Assembly (NCBI GenBank): GCA_965644295.1
Contig: CBFFRP010000238.1
Location: 1 to 64,000, forward strand
Reading direction: 5' to 3'
DNA: 64,000 nt
Origin: Paraphysomonas bandaiensis
Taxonomy: Eukaryota; Chrysophyceae
Positions 44,056 through 57,170 of this stretch are shown here, piece by piece. Position 1 is the stretch's first letter. Every line of letters begins with the position of its first letter. The position numbers and the translations under genes were made by a program. Below the pieces are notes generated by a model. It was given only the letters and a program-made list of their open reading frames with translations, had not been told where the DNA came from and made no database searches.

Positions 44056-44343
44056 ATGTATGTATGTATGTATGTATGTATGTATGTATGTATGTATGTA
44101 TGTATGTATGTATGTATGTATGTATGTATGTATGTATGTATGTATGTATGTATGTATGTATGTATGTATGTATGTATGTATGTATGTATGTATGTATGTA
44201 TGTATGTATGTATGTATGTATGTATGTATGTATGTATGTATGTATGTATGTATGTATGTATGTATGTATGTATGTATGTATGTATGTATGTATGTATGTA
44301 TGTATGTATGTATGTATGTATGTATGTATGTATGTATGTATGT
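44056..44343. repeat. Microsatellite (ATGT)72
   Basis: 288 bp of perfect ATGT units, 72 copies with no interruption, inside the divergent promoter of delta-COP and the helicase. Long plus-strand frames encoding only repeats of MYVC are products of the repeat. Copy number in an assembly may be inexact. Confidence 0.97.
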
Positions 44344-44469
44344 TGACAGGGGAACCGCGTTCTATCGCGAGTGTCTGTACTGTACTATTGTCTCAAAGAG
44401 TATCTTTACTGGAGATCTACTCACAACTATGTTAACTATATAACACAATATTACAATTAATAAAACACA

Positions 44470-47400
44470 ATGGAATCTAATCAAAAGAATAAACATCATA
44501 ATATAAAGATATCATCAAATATATTCAGTAATTTTATTCATTTAGATTGTCAATTATACTTAAAACAATCATATCACAGAAACTCATCACTCATACAATT
44601 AAATAGAAGTAAAAGATATAAAGAAAAACAACATTTATGGGAAATTTCAATTATTCATTATATAGAAAATTATTGTAATCAATACTCTGATGTGACTGTG
44701 TTTCTTAATTGCTCAAATACATGTACTCTCACTGCTATTAGAGATCATATATATAATACACAACTATTAGAGGTATATATCTACCAACCAACTTTTAAAG
44801 TACCTTCTGAGCATTTACCAGAGTCTTTGCGAAATATATCTGCAGATATATCCGAAATAATTCCTGATTTTATTATATTGCACCGCCAAAGTACCTCGCA
44901 GTCTTGGATGCTCACTGTAATTGATTGTGAATCATCTGTTCAATTGAAGAAGTCTAACCAAGTTCAGGTTATTTTATAATTTACCATCACTGCTACACGA
45001 TGACTTAGTCTTGTGTTTGATTAGGTTGGCTTTAATGTGTATTTTCTCGAAATCGTGTTGAGAGAATTCATATCGAATGATACAATTGTCATGGATAATC
45101 GAGGGGCCGTGTGGTTATGGCAAGAAAACTTGTCGATTGAGGAATCTTTGCAGTATTTTATGCTACAACCGTGGCTTGACTTGATGGACGACTACTTGCG
45201 CCAGCTTATTCCGCATATATACGAAATGCCCGTTGAAATGGTTCCGTGGCAGCTGAGCACGAGGTGTGCGCAGTGCCCCTATGAAGAAGAATGTGTACGG
45301 CGAGGCCATGACGATGTACGGGCACTACCACATATATCGCCCGTGAACTCGCGATTTCTTCAGAAGATTACCATCGAATACTCTTCCTCCCCCTTAACCT
45401 CCTCTTCTACTACTTCTGCATCACCAGCGGCAGGGCCTGTGCAGTTCAACAATTCACATCTCTCTCTCGCTGCACTGACGAGTGCCTTACACTCTCCTCG
45501 CCTTCCTGGGCGGATGCTAGGCCGCGCACAGGAGATACTTGAGGCCAGTACTCATGCCGGCTGTCCGCATGGTGTTCTGGATGCTTTCCATCCTAATCCC
45601 TCTCCTCGCATTGAGGCAAAGTCAACGGCTTCCGCTGCCTCTACGACGGACAAAGATATGAACCCTGCAGCGGAAATGACGCCTCTGGTAAAGGGCCGGC
45701 CCTATGGATTGTGGCCACGTGACGAAGCGGATGTATCAATTGCAGTGGAGCTTGCTATGGACCCTGCGTATGAGCTCCCATTCAGTTGGTGTGTGGCGAT
45801 GCGGTCCATCGATATCGCTAAAATAAGTCATATGTATGATACGCTAGAAAAAAAGTGGGAGAGAAGAGGAAAGTTTGCAATTTTTAAGACAGACACAATT
45901 CCGTATTCACCAGCGACTGTAGCTAACGATGTTTCCGATTTGCGAGTTCGTGAAGAAGGTTGCTACATATCACTTCTCCTAGCCTTAATAAGTTTACTAG
46001 GAGTGGTACAAACTACTCAGTGGACGATTCAGTTCTATGTCTCTGATACCAGTACAAAGTTCAACCTCTCTCGTATGATTATACGCACTCTCTGTTATGG
46101 GTTCACCTATCATCCTGTGACTACTGTGAATTCTGGACACCTCTACGTGCTTGCAGTCACAATCCTTGATAAGTACGACCAGTGGATGTTACCTTCTCCG
46201 CTTCCGTCTCTCCACACCGATCTTCTGGTCGCCTTCGATAAACTGTCAATACAGCAGAAATCATCGGTCAATATGGATCATATTAGTATGTGTTGTGCAG
46301 TACCTCGTCTTTGTAATGTGACGGCGGCTTGTCGAGCCCTACTTCATTGGCCTGTACTGGGTTATTTAACGCTGCAGCGCATTTGCAATCTAATTCACTT
46401 AAATGGTGACGATGCACAGGGATTGAATGTCACAACTTCAGATCTTGAGGTGGCTTGGCTGAAAAATGATATAAATTTGCCTGAATTTATAATGAAAAAG
46501 ACGTTTTCTTTGTTTGCGGTGTGCCGTTTTCTGCGTGATAAAGTTGCCTGTACCCCACTGCTTTATAACACCGCGCAGAGCCTTCCTCAATGTATGGACA
46601 AAGCGCCACAGGTGCAGAATCCACTACTGAGACGACTACTCTTCATGAAGGAGCTGGACATCCTGATACGTTGCAATAAGCGCAGAGAGAAGAGAATGGA
46701 AGATATATTCAACCCCTCTGGATCTATCACACTACAATACTTGTCTCGATACGAAAATAATCATGACAAAGCTCCTCGCGGTATAGTAGGTCTCTATGAA
46801 TTTGCGCAGATATCGGGACCACCCCTTTGTGCAGACACTGCTGCAGAGAGATCTATGGGCATGAGAAAGTGGTGCTTTACCATTGCCAAAGATCATGTCA
46901 TTTCTTTTCTGGATATGAAATATCTGGGAGAGATGAGGTAAGCATGACAATAATAAGAGCGTTTCGTGAATTTGACAATTTACTTTTCTACATTTTTATT
47001 TAGTGACTACAGCGGAGAGCTCCCGTTGCTCTTTGTTTCGATACACAAAGTGCTGCCGGCGACTGTGCATGCTCCGCGAGGACGAGTGGTGCTCGCGGTG
47101 CCCTTTCGAAAGACAGATGGAAAATGGAAAGTGCCTTTAACGGGCGGACTGCAGTACACGCTGTATGAAAGAGAGATTGACATCAACTCACGCAAAACAG
47201 TGGAGGCAATAATAGCAGTAGACCAGGGAGTGGCGGCAAGGACTTATGCAGATTTGTTGGAGAATCCTTTGCAATGGTGTGCTCCACTGAAGCCACAGCA
47301 CGGCGAGGTTACCTTTTGTGGAATACCGATATCGCAACTCATTAGGAGTAAGAAAGAACTAAATTCCTTTTATAATGAGATGTATCGATTGGATGATAAA

Positions 47401-48989
47401 TGGGGCCCGTTGAGACCTCTTGTGGGTGCGCAAGATAGCGCTTATGAGAATGTGCTTCGCGAACGTATGACACTTCTATGGGGCCCTCCAGGTGTGCAAA
47501 TAGAACAATATCAGTTTTGAATAATATTGTGTACTCATGGAGCATTTTATCAATAATAGGTACAGGGAAAACTCACTTTGCGGCGAAGACAATGCTCAAT
47601 TTATTTGAATCAGTTTCACGAAACAATGGAAATAACAATTTGCCACTGAGAATATTAGTGACAGCGTTTACACACACAGCTATCGACGAAATTTTGAAGA
47701 AATTTACTGTCCTATTCCGCCTTGCAAATGACCCTAATCGCGGAGATAGTGGCGGCTGGGCAAGGTTGTGCTATGTGGCTAAACTTCAAAGCTTGGGGCG
47801 GGGAGGAGAAGCCGTACGTATTGAAGGTGTCGATTATACGGAGAGTGTAATCACTAAGATAAGAAGGGCGTCATTTTCTGTGATAGGCGGTACGACTTGG
47901 GCCCTCTATAAAAAGTACACAAATCATTTGAAGGAATTATTTGACCTCGTGATCATCGATGAAGCTTCTCAGATGCCGGTCATGGACAGTGTGATGGCGC
48001 TCTCATGTCTGCGCACCTCTCCTCCAGGAAGGCTGCTGGTTGTGGGAGACACGTTGCAGTTACCGCCGATATTTGCCTATAAGTTTCCCTTCCCTCCGAA
48101 CAACTTACCCCCACTCAATGCTTCTGTACTGGAATGTTTGATGAGAAACGACCAAAATCGTCGAGTAAACCTAAGCAATGTTGTGAGCGGTCAGGTGCCC
48201 CCTCCGCCTTTGATGATTAAACTCAACAATAATTTCCGCATGAATGGTCGCCTCAGTCAGTTCACGAGCCAGCTATATGGCCCAGGATATATGCCTTCCG
48301 ACCTATCTCGTAATGCCAATGGGAAATGGGTCGTCTCTAAAGACATGGTTTGTTCGATACGTGATACGCTTGGCAGTGGAGTGTTAGATGGCAATGCCTT
48401 GAAAGAACTCATTAGCATTCGCCTCGTACCCCACAGGTTCCAGAAGTCATCCTCGTCTTCTGAGAAGTCGTTGCTAAGTGAAGAAGAACTGCTGCTATTG
48501 TCAGATCATGATCAGCTGCAAGAAGAGGCCAATATTGTGGCGAAGCTTTTTGTACAACTTGCCCAAAGCCATAGTAGAATGAGTGAAGATGAAGCATCTA
48601 AAAATATATTTTGCTGTACACCTCATCGCAGACAACGGAGTGCTATTGTCACTACCTTAAGTGGTCTTGGGAAGGGACACTGGAGTAGCGTGGCCGACAC
48701 TGTTGAGCGCGTGCAGGGCCAAGAGCGGGATATTGTGATTATTTGCATGGGGTGTTTCTTTGAGCAGCATAATGTGTCTCGGGAAGCGGCGTTTCTATAT
48801 TCCAAAGAGCGTTTGAATGTTGCAATTAGCAGAGCCAAAAAGACTTGCATTTTGGTGTACACTGACGCCGTAACCGCACAAAATCTGGATGTCATCGGCT
48901 CACCTGACACAAATACAGCATATTGCCACTTACTCTCATTTATCAGAGAGTCATATAAAGTAGATTTTCCTGTCATGTTTTCCGTCTAA
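44470..48989 (+). CDS. UPF1/DNA2-like SF1 helicase with RecB-like nuclease region
   Basis: Four exons: 44470-44967, 45025-46937, 47004-47491 and 47560-48989; 1,442 residues. The N-terminal region resembles RecB-like (TM0106-type) nucleases: FIHLDCQLYLKQS, PDFIILHRQ, VIDCESS near the expected D-x-K, NQVQVGFNVYF, then a Cys set CAQCPYEEEC of iron-sulfur or zinc type. A middle part of about 500 residues is unassigned. The helicase spans about 950-1440: GPPGTGKTH (split by intron 3), LVIIDEASQMP near 1100, GDTLQLPPI, NNFRMN, QGQERDIVIICMG and LNVAISRAKK. The motifs and the DEAS box place it in the UPF1/SMUBP2/DNA2 group. The role is probably nucleic-acid processing; exact pathway unknown. The first 500 bases are strikingly AT-rich. 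Confidence 0.88.
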
Positions 48990-50464
48990 AAAAAGTCATG
49001 TTATATTTTATAAAATATTTTCACTTCTACGAAAAAAGAATGTGAGCTCGTATTATTTTTGACGTTTATGAAACATTGCAACATACTAAAGAAGATCGGC
49101 TGATGAAGATGTTATCCTCGTAATTTAGCTAAATATTCATATATTTTTCATTTATTGCTGTGTATTAAATATATATATCATAATTTAAATATATATGGTA
49201 AAAATTAGCAGAGTGAAATAAATAAAATGATACTTGCTCGATAATCTACATGCAGCAAGTTGATTTATTAGTAGTTTCGCGTGTTGTTTTGCTGATAGTA
49301 TAATAATGGTATAGCGCTGCGAGCGATAATATGTGACGTGTGGTAAGAAAAGTATTGCAATTCCTTTGGCCGCTTTATTTGCAATTGTTGATGAAATATT
49401 AACGTCAAGTAAACCTTCTTGATTCTAGCTGTTTAGTCGCTCCAGAATTACTTTTGTATTCGATCCATTTCATGAATTATGGTTATCAAGTATCTAGAAA
49501 TATATCGATGAGTCCCTTACGACAATTTAAATCTATTGCTTGGTTAAAATCAATAGAGATGCATGTGCTTCAAATAGGGAACAATTTCATTGGCTTCCCG
49601 CTTCAACTGGCTATAGATTCTGTCCACAAAAAAAAACAATAGAAAAAAAGATGTTTTGGGTATAAAAACATGTATAAAACAATATGCTATCCTTATAGAG
49701 GAAGTCCTCATATGGATGATCACCACCAGCTCCATTAACAACAGCGTCACAGTCTTCTAACGGATACTATGCTTCCACAGCACCATTAATGCAGATACAC
49801 CATATAAAATAACACACTCAGAGGCGCATTAGTGGTGAACGCTTCTGTTTCAGTTGTATGGCTATTCAGGGTGCTCCATGCGGTCTATGCATGTATATGT
49901 GTGTGGGGGTTCTGTATGTATATGTGTGTATCTGCTGCGGTATTATTCATGTGATCATACGAGTCTCTCTCCTCATGAGGAGCACACACCACTATACACC
50001 ACTATGACCACACACTGTTGATAGTCCTCACTCGTGTCTGTGAGTAGAGGCAGCAGCAGAGCCTCTGAATCATGTACTCATATATGCATATATCCACATC
50101 ACATTCACTTCGAAGTGAGCCAGAGATATACACTCATATACGCACACGTATACCTATGTATTCCATATACACAGTATACAGAGAATACGTAGCTTGTATA
50201 TATGTAGGTAGGTAGGTAGGTATATGTATATATGTACAGCAGTACGTATGTACGAAGTTACGTACAGCAGTATTTGTTCACTGCAGATAAGCTACAGTAT
50301 CAAATCATATAAATTACAAAAAACTGAAATCGTTTCAAGATATTCCTCTATGTGTGGTGTAAGTTATCATTAATGTGTGTGGTATATTCATATAGAATCA
50401 ACTTAAATAAAGAATTCATAGTATCACTTATAGTGTATATTACCCCCCTGGCAATCGATAGAAT
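48990..50464. other. Intergenic between helicase and eL13, low-complexity stretches
   Basis: AT-rich with TATA/TGTG-rich simple sequence around 49.9-50.3 kb, including GTAGGTAGGTAGGTAGG near 50206. No frame has support as a gene. Confidence 0.5.
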
Positions 50465-51279
50465 ATGGTTAGGCATAACAACGGTAAAAATATAATGAAT
50501 TTTATTATTATTATAATCAATCTTGTTATATATAGTCGTACCCAATCAACACTTTCATAAGGACTGGGACAAACGTGTGAAGACATGGTTCCATCAACCT
50601 ATTCAAAAGAAAATTCGTCGTGAAAGAAGGAAAATTAAAGCAGCTCGTCTTGCTCCTCGTCCTGCATCTGGTCCTCTTAGACCTCTAGTTCACTGCCCTA
50701 CTCAGAAGGTGAGTTACTCTTATATACATGCATACATACATATATAGATAAACATATACATGCATATATTTATATATATGTAGTAATATTTCTGTGTTTC
50801 AGTACAGCAGCAAGGTCCGTTCTGGTCGTGGCTTCACCCTAGAGGAACTTAAGGTGTGTTCTCTATGGAATTGCACGTGTGATTTATGTCTTATATCTGT
50901 ATAGGAAGCTGGCATTTCCGCTAAGCTCGCTCAGACTATTGGTATTGCTGTTGATCACAGGAGAACCAACAAGTCTGTTGAGAGTCTGCAGTTGAATGTC
51001 CAGCGTCTCAAAGAGTACAAGTCTCGCTTGATTGTATTCCCTAGAAAGAGCAACAAGCCCAGGATTGGTGATTCTTCAAAGGAAGACCTCGCCCAGGCTC
51101 AGCAGATCAAGGGCGACATTGTTGCCGCTCCTGTCGCTGAACCTGCTGTTACTTTCGGCACCATCACTGAGGATATGAAGGCTTTCAAGGCATACGGTTC
51201 TATGCGTGCTGCACGCAATGACGCCAAGCTTCTCGGTAAACGCTTGGTAAAGGCAAAGGCTGCTGAGGGTGACAAGTAA
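50465..51279 (+). CDS. Cytosolic large-subunit ribosomal protein eL13
   Basis: Four exons: 50465-50483, 50536-50708, 50803-50853 and 50905-51279; introns 52, 94 and 51 nt; 205 residues. The first exon has only 19 nt (MVRHNN). Family blocks: [69 protein letters not shown], then a Lys/Ala-rich end. It is a constituent of the 60S subunit. The tiny first exon and early introns are usual for ribosomal protein genes. Confidence 0.96.
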
Positions 51280-52332
51280 ATTCCTGCATTTAAACTGTGA
51301 CATCGTTGAATTTGCCTATTCAAACCGTTTCGTCGTAATAAGGGGAGCATATATTATACAAATTTGCAGTATTTTGTAGTCACAGCGGAGTGGCTAACTT
51401 GATATACAATCTTGTTATGCGTCGTATCACAGTCTCACTCATTTTGACTTTGTTCAGCCTCAATTTAGTATTGCATGCACTAGAGTTTTGATGATGAATG
51501 CTCAATTAAATCCACGCCTGCACGTAGTTTGTAGTGTTGAACGAATGTGGAATTAAACTGAGTGCGTCAAAATAGTGAATTAGTATCTGATCCTCTGCAT
51601 AAGTTGAAAGCTATATGCGGGACAAATGGGATAAAATTCTCTGAGTTGGATTTACAATACATAGTATTCGTAGCAGAAAACAATGTTGAAGAAAATGAAA
51701 TAAAATTCGGAGTAAAGTCAAGAAACATTAGTCATGAGGACTTTTCTATTAAGACCTGTTGGAATACGTATGGTTCTCTAAGATAGTACTGTAGAATACG
51801 TTAAATACAATGTGAAAAACAGTAATACGTAGTCAATAGTCAAAGGTGCTATATAGCTATAACTGTGAAACTGAAGTATTATATCATGACGATTCAAGAT
51901 ACGGAAGTTGAGCAGTGGTTGACATGAACGAAATAATTTATCATGTTGTTGACATGTGTTACATGACAACACACACAATTGTGTATACAATCATAATAAA
52001 GTAATCTATCTAGTTTGACTAACTTAAACTTCTCTTACAACGATCTTAATCATCTGAAAATGGTCATTTGTCAATAAGACCTTCACTATATTACAACAAT
52101 AAGTCAAACCATATTAACTGTGAAAGCACCTTGAAAACGCATGTGAACATATTGACAATGATGAACTTGACATGTCCTATCACTTAACAATTTCACACGC
52201 TTGTACAATCATTTCGAAAACTCAAGTAAAATAACGATTCACACAGTGTATATAGTAGTACATATTTAAGGGATCATATATCTACTCAGAATAAGTACTG
52301 TGGTCTGTGGTACGCACACACGGCCACCACAG
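51280..52332. other. Intergenic between eL13 and the cation channel
   Basis: The two genes converge here, so both 3' ends lie in it. A 75-codon frame at 51562-51786 (starts GTG) has no recognisable similarity. No repeat noted. Confidence 0.5.
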
Positions 52333-55300
52333 CTAACGCAGCCATAAATAATCGACACCAGCAACCCCAGACTCACAAGCATAAGTATCGTAGGTAGCAT
52401 TGTCATCCGCACTTTCATCTTTGCTTTCCACACTGCCGACTCCTTGTTCCACTAGTGACGTATCATCTGCCCTCTCACGGCCACTTTCAACAGTATCACT
52501 ACCAACCGCTCGCAGAGGTCGACCAGTGGGGAGCATCGCAGTCTCTTTTGCAGCACCGGAGGAAGATGAATCATGCGCTGCGTAAACCAAACCGACGGAT
52601 CGTCGGCGACGATTCTTTATTTCCATCGTTCTCTGATTCGCAGCATTGGCAACCGCTCTATCAGCGGCAACCTGATCGCGCTTATAGTACTCCCCCATCT
52701 CAACTACAATACCCAGAAACTCAGAGAAGTCTATCTGTCCACTATTGTCATCATCAACCTGATAGCAAAGTGTTTAAGGCAATGTGGATGCACATATTCA
52801 TATACACACTTTCATAAACAAGCGGATTTGGTCCACTTCATCCGGGATGGCTAGAGCCAAGACAGGTGTTATTTCAGCCAGCTGAGAACAAAATTTAGCC
52901 ACAAGTGCATTTCCAGAAAAATAACCGTACCGTTAGTGTGGCGTTCTTTGTTCTATCCACGATTTCGAATACTTCGAGCATATTATCTATCGCAGAGTCA
53001 CTCATTCTCAGTTCTTGTTGCTTTTCCCTAACTTTAGCCCATACATTGGCTTCAGCTTCAATACCTTCCTTCAAAAGCTCCATGCTGAGCATACGTTAAC
53101 CACACAAAACAAACATAATATCTATACCTGGTTATAATAATCCCGACGAATAACGAGACCAGTACCATTACGCCAAAAACTATAACTAGTACAAAGTACC
53201 TAGAGGAGATTAACAGCAAGATGCTTAACTTTAATCTGACCCACCATGCTGCGAACCACCTGCACATAAGAGAAACATCTAAGACTAATTCCTGCCTAAA
53301 GATATCTGCTTACCCTAACGCGTTAGGTTTTTCGCACAAACTATCATATTCTTCCTTGCCCGATTCATACCCATACAAGTCACAACCATACCTACAAAGC
53401 TGTTAACTCCGTAAAATGTAAGATGCTATCATACATGTTTGTCCTCGCTAGATCTGACCAGTTGGCCAATGTACATATCTATCATTGAAATAAAACCATA
53501 TCGCACTCGTAATACATTCAAACCTGAAATATTGATACAAACGCACGCCAAAGAGAGCCGAAATGGTAGTAGTCATTCTCAGCGAACAAATACACACCAG
53601 CAATAGCAACGTGGTAAAAAAATATACACATAATAAAAACGACGTATATGAGTGCTTTCATGGAACCGCCTATGGCCTGCATCATTATGTTAAGGTTCGA
53701 TATCCAAGTCAACAGTCGAAGTACTCTAAGTATGCGCAACACGCGAACCAAACCTATGATATATTAGATAGGTGCGTACGTTGCAGTATGAATCAAACCT
53801 AGATACTCGCTACCCGTCATCCCCACGGTAAAAAATGGTGTCCACGTCACAACGACGAGCACAATATCAAATATATTCCATGAACTATTGAAATAGGTCA
53901 TATATTCCGGATAGTGGGCAAGTAGCTTCAGTGCTATATCTACAGTAAAATAAACTTGCAACACCACCTGCGCAGCTACAATTGAAGTATATCGTTTATT
54001 CTTTTGCAAGACATATATTTCAAGAAAGGCTGCAAGGAATATCGTGAATGCAAAAATGATCTTATACACAGTATGCCCAGTGACGTTTCGCATCACAATA
54101 CTTTGTCGCTTGGCGTCAAAGCAATTCATTAGATTGTAGAACCAGTTGCCTATATTGAACCTGGAATTTTGCTTCTGCAGCAACACTCGTCTAGATACTG
54201 CATTGATATCGTCTACCTTCACAGTAGTTGTACGTTTGCGCAAATTTAATTTGGCTATAGCGGCCTCGTGTTGCTTCCATATTTGTTTTAGCATCAACAG
54301 CACGAGTTCAGGATCAAATCTATCGACAAAGTCTCCCTCATTGTCATTAACCTCACTCTGAAGTGAGCTATCCAATGAAATATCATCGCTTTCGTTATCA
54401 TCTTCGTGCTGAATCTGAGTAATTCGATCATTGATACCAGCCGTAACCGCAGCAACTGTCAGAGAGACCAGGATAAACCCACAAATGAGAATAAAAGTGA
54501 TGAATACGAAGGACGCCACTAACGGTCGTGCGACAGACTTCTCGCATATTGGTAGAAACATCTCTCCATAAGCCTCAATACTACGACCATTAATATTTTC
54601 ATAGGCAGTTCCGTTAAGTTCTTCTGCCATTTTGTAATAGAAGGGAGAGACATCACATCCGTACATGTTTATGTACATCACCTTTTCCCAATTCTGCGCA
54701 AGCACAGCGTTATAAAAAGTAAAGTAATAATGCCACTGCTTACATCCAAAGTAGCCATTTCAAAAAAAGTCCACATACTCATAGCAATCGAGCCGAAATG
54801 GAAGGGATCGTTTTCACTGAAGAGCGTGAGAGCGCAGGCTGCATATATGAAGAACACTACACCCAAAAGTAACCAGGTAGACATCAGTGACACAACTCCG
54901 AGACTGATACCACTCTATATATATATATATATATGAGAGAAAAACATATCTATTCAATCACAGAATTTACCATGAGTACGTCAATATGGGGCATATGCTT
55001 CAGCAACACAGTAGATATTACTAAAACACGAACCAATCTGCACCACAACCCAGCTTGGGAGTGACCGAGCATCAAGCACATTACTGCAATCAGGATCTCA
55101 ACCACTCCTGAATCCATTAAAATATCTACGTACTTCAGCTTCTCGCCAATATCCGTTTTAATAATTACAGTAGAAAACAAACTGGACAGTTTAAGAAATC
55201 CTTCAACGATGAAAAATATATCGACAATAAAATCAGATATTATAAGATTCCTTTTCGATTTATCAGACATATTTTCAGATGCTGTCATTGATAATGTAAC

Positions 55301-55573
55301 AAAAGCAATTATAATAATAATTCCTCGTGTTAATTGTATAGGTAATGATTCATAGAAATGACGTATATATGAGGATATCACCACTGCAGCTGATACAGTC
55401 TTTGAATGTGGTCTAATACTTGATTCACGTCGTATATCTTCACGTGTAACAGCTTTAGCTAAATTTTCTATTGCTTTAACATATTTGATTTGTTTCACTC
55501 TTTGTTCGTTACGTAATGCAGCAGCTTTAGTTATTAATTCAGAGAAATTGAGACGTCTCTTAGCAACAGGCAT
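52333..55573 (-). CDS. Two-domain voltage-gated cation channel with C-terminal EF-hand
   Basis: Ten exons on the minus strand: 54971-55573, 54744-54914, 53799-54693, 53524-53753, 53435-53478, 53314-53391, 53128-53259, 52931-53084, 52810-52881 and 52333-52758; introns 43-56 nt; 934 residues. Two six-helix domains: domain I has a weak S4 (RLVRVLVIS) and pore TLDNW; domain II has a strong S4 (LVRVLRILRVLRLL) and pore TLANW. After the last S6 comes a helix, then a canonical EF-hand loop DDDNSGQIDFSE and a Ser/Arg-rich tail. The two-domain layout resembles two-pore channels, but plant TPC1 has its EF-hands between the domains. Probably a Ca2+-regulated plasma- or endomembrane channel; ion selectivity is not deducible. 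The 5' coding end is AT-rich. Confidence 0.88.
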
Positions 55574-56417
55574 ATTATTCTAGCTGATCATAATGTTCTT
55601 ACATGATATCTTTTATAAATTTTCATTAATAATATGATTTAGAGTGTGGTTATATATGTGTATGTATAGTGTGCTACTATGAGGAGTTTGATGTCTTGAT
55701 TCTATACAACTTTTCAGTGCAACTATTGGGACAAATCACACAACAATCATAATGGACAAAAAAAAACACTTTCCAGATTTACGTCAAAAAATAATCAAAA
55801 ACGGACAGTACCCGGACTTCGCACGTGGTCACCCACCGTACTACTAACCGGGCCAGATGCAACTTAACTTCCGCGAGCGGAACGAGAGCGGGTGCGGTTT
55901 GCATTGTATGACCGTCCATGTTGGGTTGACTTGATTTTATATATAGAAATACACTGCATTGTGTGCAGATACCGGTATGGTGTACAAATATATAGTATAT
56001 GCGAAGTATATAGCATATATTCTCCAATATTATACAAAAAATTGGAGTTTTCCAGTTATGTGTCTTGGAATTCCTTGACTGCTGCTGCACAGTACTGAGT
56101 ACTGTATGTATACCCGGTTATACGTATACGATAAGATATGGTAGTTCGTAGTACGTCAGTACTGTGCGAAATGAGCACGCTAAGTTCGATGTATGGTCGT
56201 ATATACGACAACAAAAAAAAACAGTTACTCTTTTTGTGTCAGACTGACCTACGAATCCCTCAACAAAAGATACATCAGACACTGATGATTCCTGATTTAG
56301 GCGCTTTATCCCTGATTGTTCTTGCACGAAAACGCTTCAGTCATCGCACGATACGTACTTATGAAGATAATCCGAAACAACATTATATGTGAGTCACTTA
56401 TTATTATTCCAAAGATG
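55574..56417. other. Intergenic with short palindromes
   Basis: Upstream of the channel gene. GCACAGTACTG near 56090 and CAGTACTGTGC near 56157 form an 11-bp inverted repeat. A 72-codon plus-strand frame (56170-56394) could be a first exon of the following gene but could not be joined. Confidence 0.35.
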
Positions 56418-56941
56418 CAGCAACCTGAGGAAGATACTTTTGCTATTTATGATCCTGACTTTGACTCCGCCAGCAAGTACGTACCAGCTGTGAGGATTCA
56501 CTACCGTGGCAATCTTATTGCACTCGCTGGGTTGAATGGAATTATTGTGTATTCCACATCCGAAGGAGATGCTGTATTAGGCTCATCCTACTGCACACGT
56601 GGACTCAAACTGAGGACCTTCCTTAGGTTCGAAGTTGATCGTTCATCATTGGAGTCTTTACTGCTATCTGCTCATTATATGAGCCCTTATAAATGTTGCA
56701 ATTATGGACTATCTTCTGTAACGACAAGGTTGAACACTGCGACCTGTTTTCAGTAACATTTAACATTCTCTTTAGAACTGGAGCTCAATTGAGCATTATG
56801 CTCGGTAACTCTATTATATATGACAGACCAAAGATTGACGATAAGAACTTAGCTACACGAGTTCAAAGTCAATATCACGACGACTTTAGTTTCGGAGATG
56901 CTTTTGAGTTGGCTGCTGTCGAGCAGACAACTGCTGCGTAA
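56418..56941 (+). CDS. Hypothetical protein, gene model unresolved
   Basis: Two plus-strand stretches with coding character. 56415-56755 opens MQQPEEDTFAIYDPD and continues YVPAVRIHYRGNLIALAGLN, whose alternating hydrophobics suggest beta strands. 56775-56941 (TGAQLSIMLGN ... DDFSFGDAFELAAVE, stop TAA) is in another frame after an AG at 56775. A GT at 56717 could be the donor, but then the phase does not fit. I do not recognise the family. Start and splicing are uncertain. Confidence 0.35.
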
Positions 56942-57170
56942 GAGTTTGCTTTGTGCGACCCTATAGCAGAAAGTAATATCTGCGTATACTTAAACCCATT
57001 CAATGTAGTTTTATAGGTATTTTTCTGTTTGCTGTTTTTTGTACTTCGGAATATGTGTATGTGCTATCAGACATGCATAAGTATCATGCAGTCATATATA
57101 TTCAAACCACTTATATATAGTGGTGTGATTGAATTAGTAAGGAAATGCTTGTTTGCAATATGCAGTATAT
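56942..57170. other. Intergenic between converging small genes
   Basis: AT-rich, no feature noted. Confidence 0.4.

Noticed and set aside
43996-44443. Three long plus-strand frames encoding repeated MYVC
   Set aside because: Produced by the (ATGT)72 microsatellite, which is open in all three frames.
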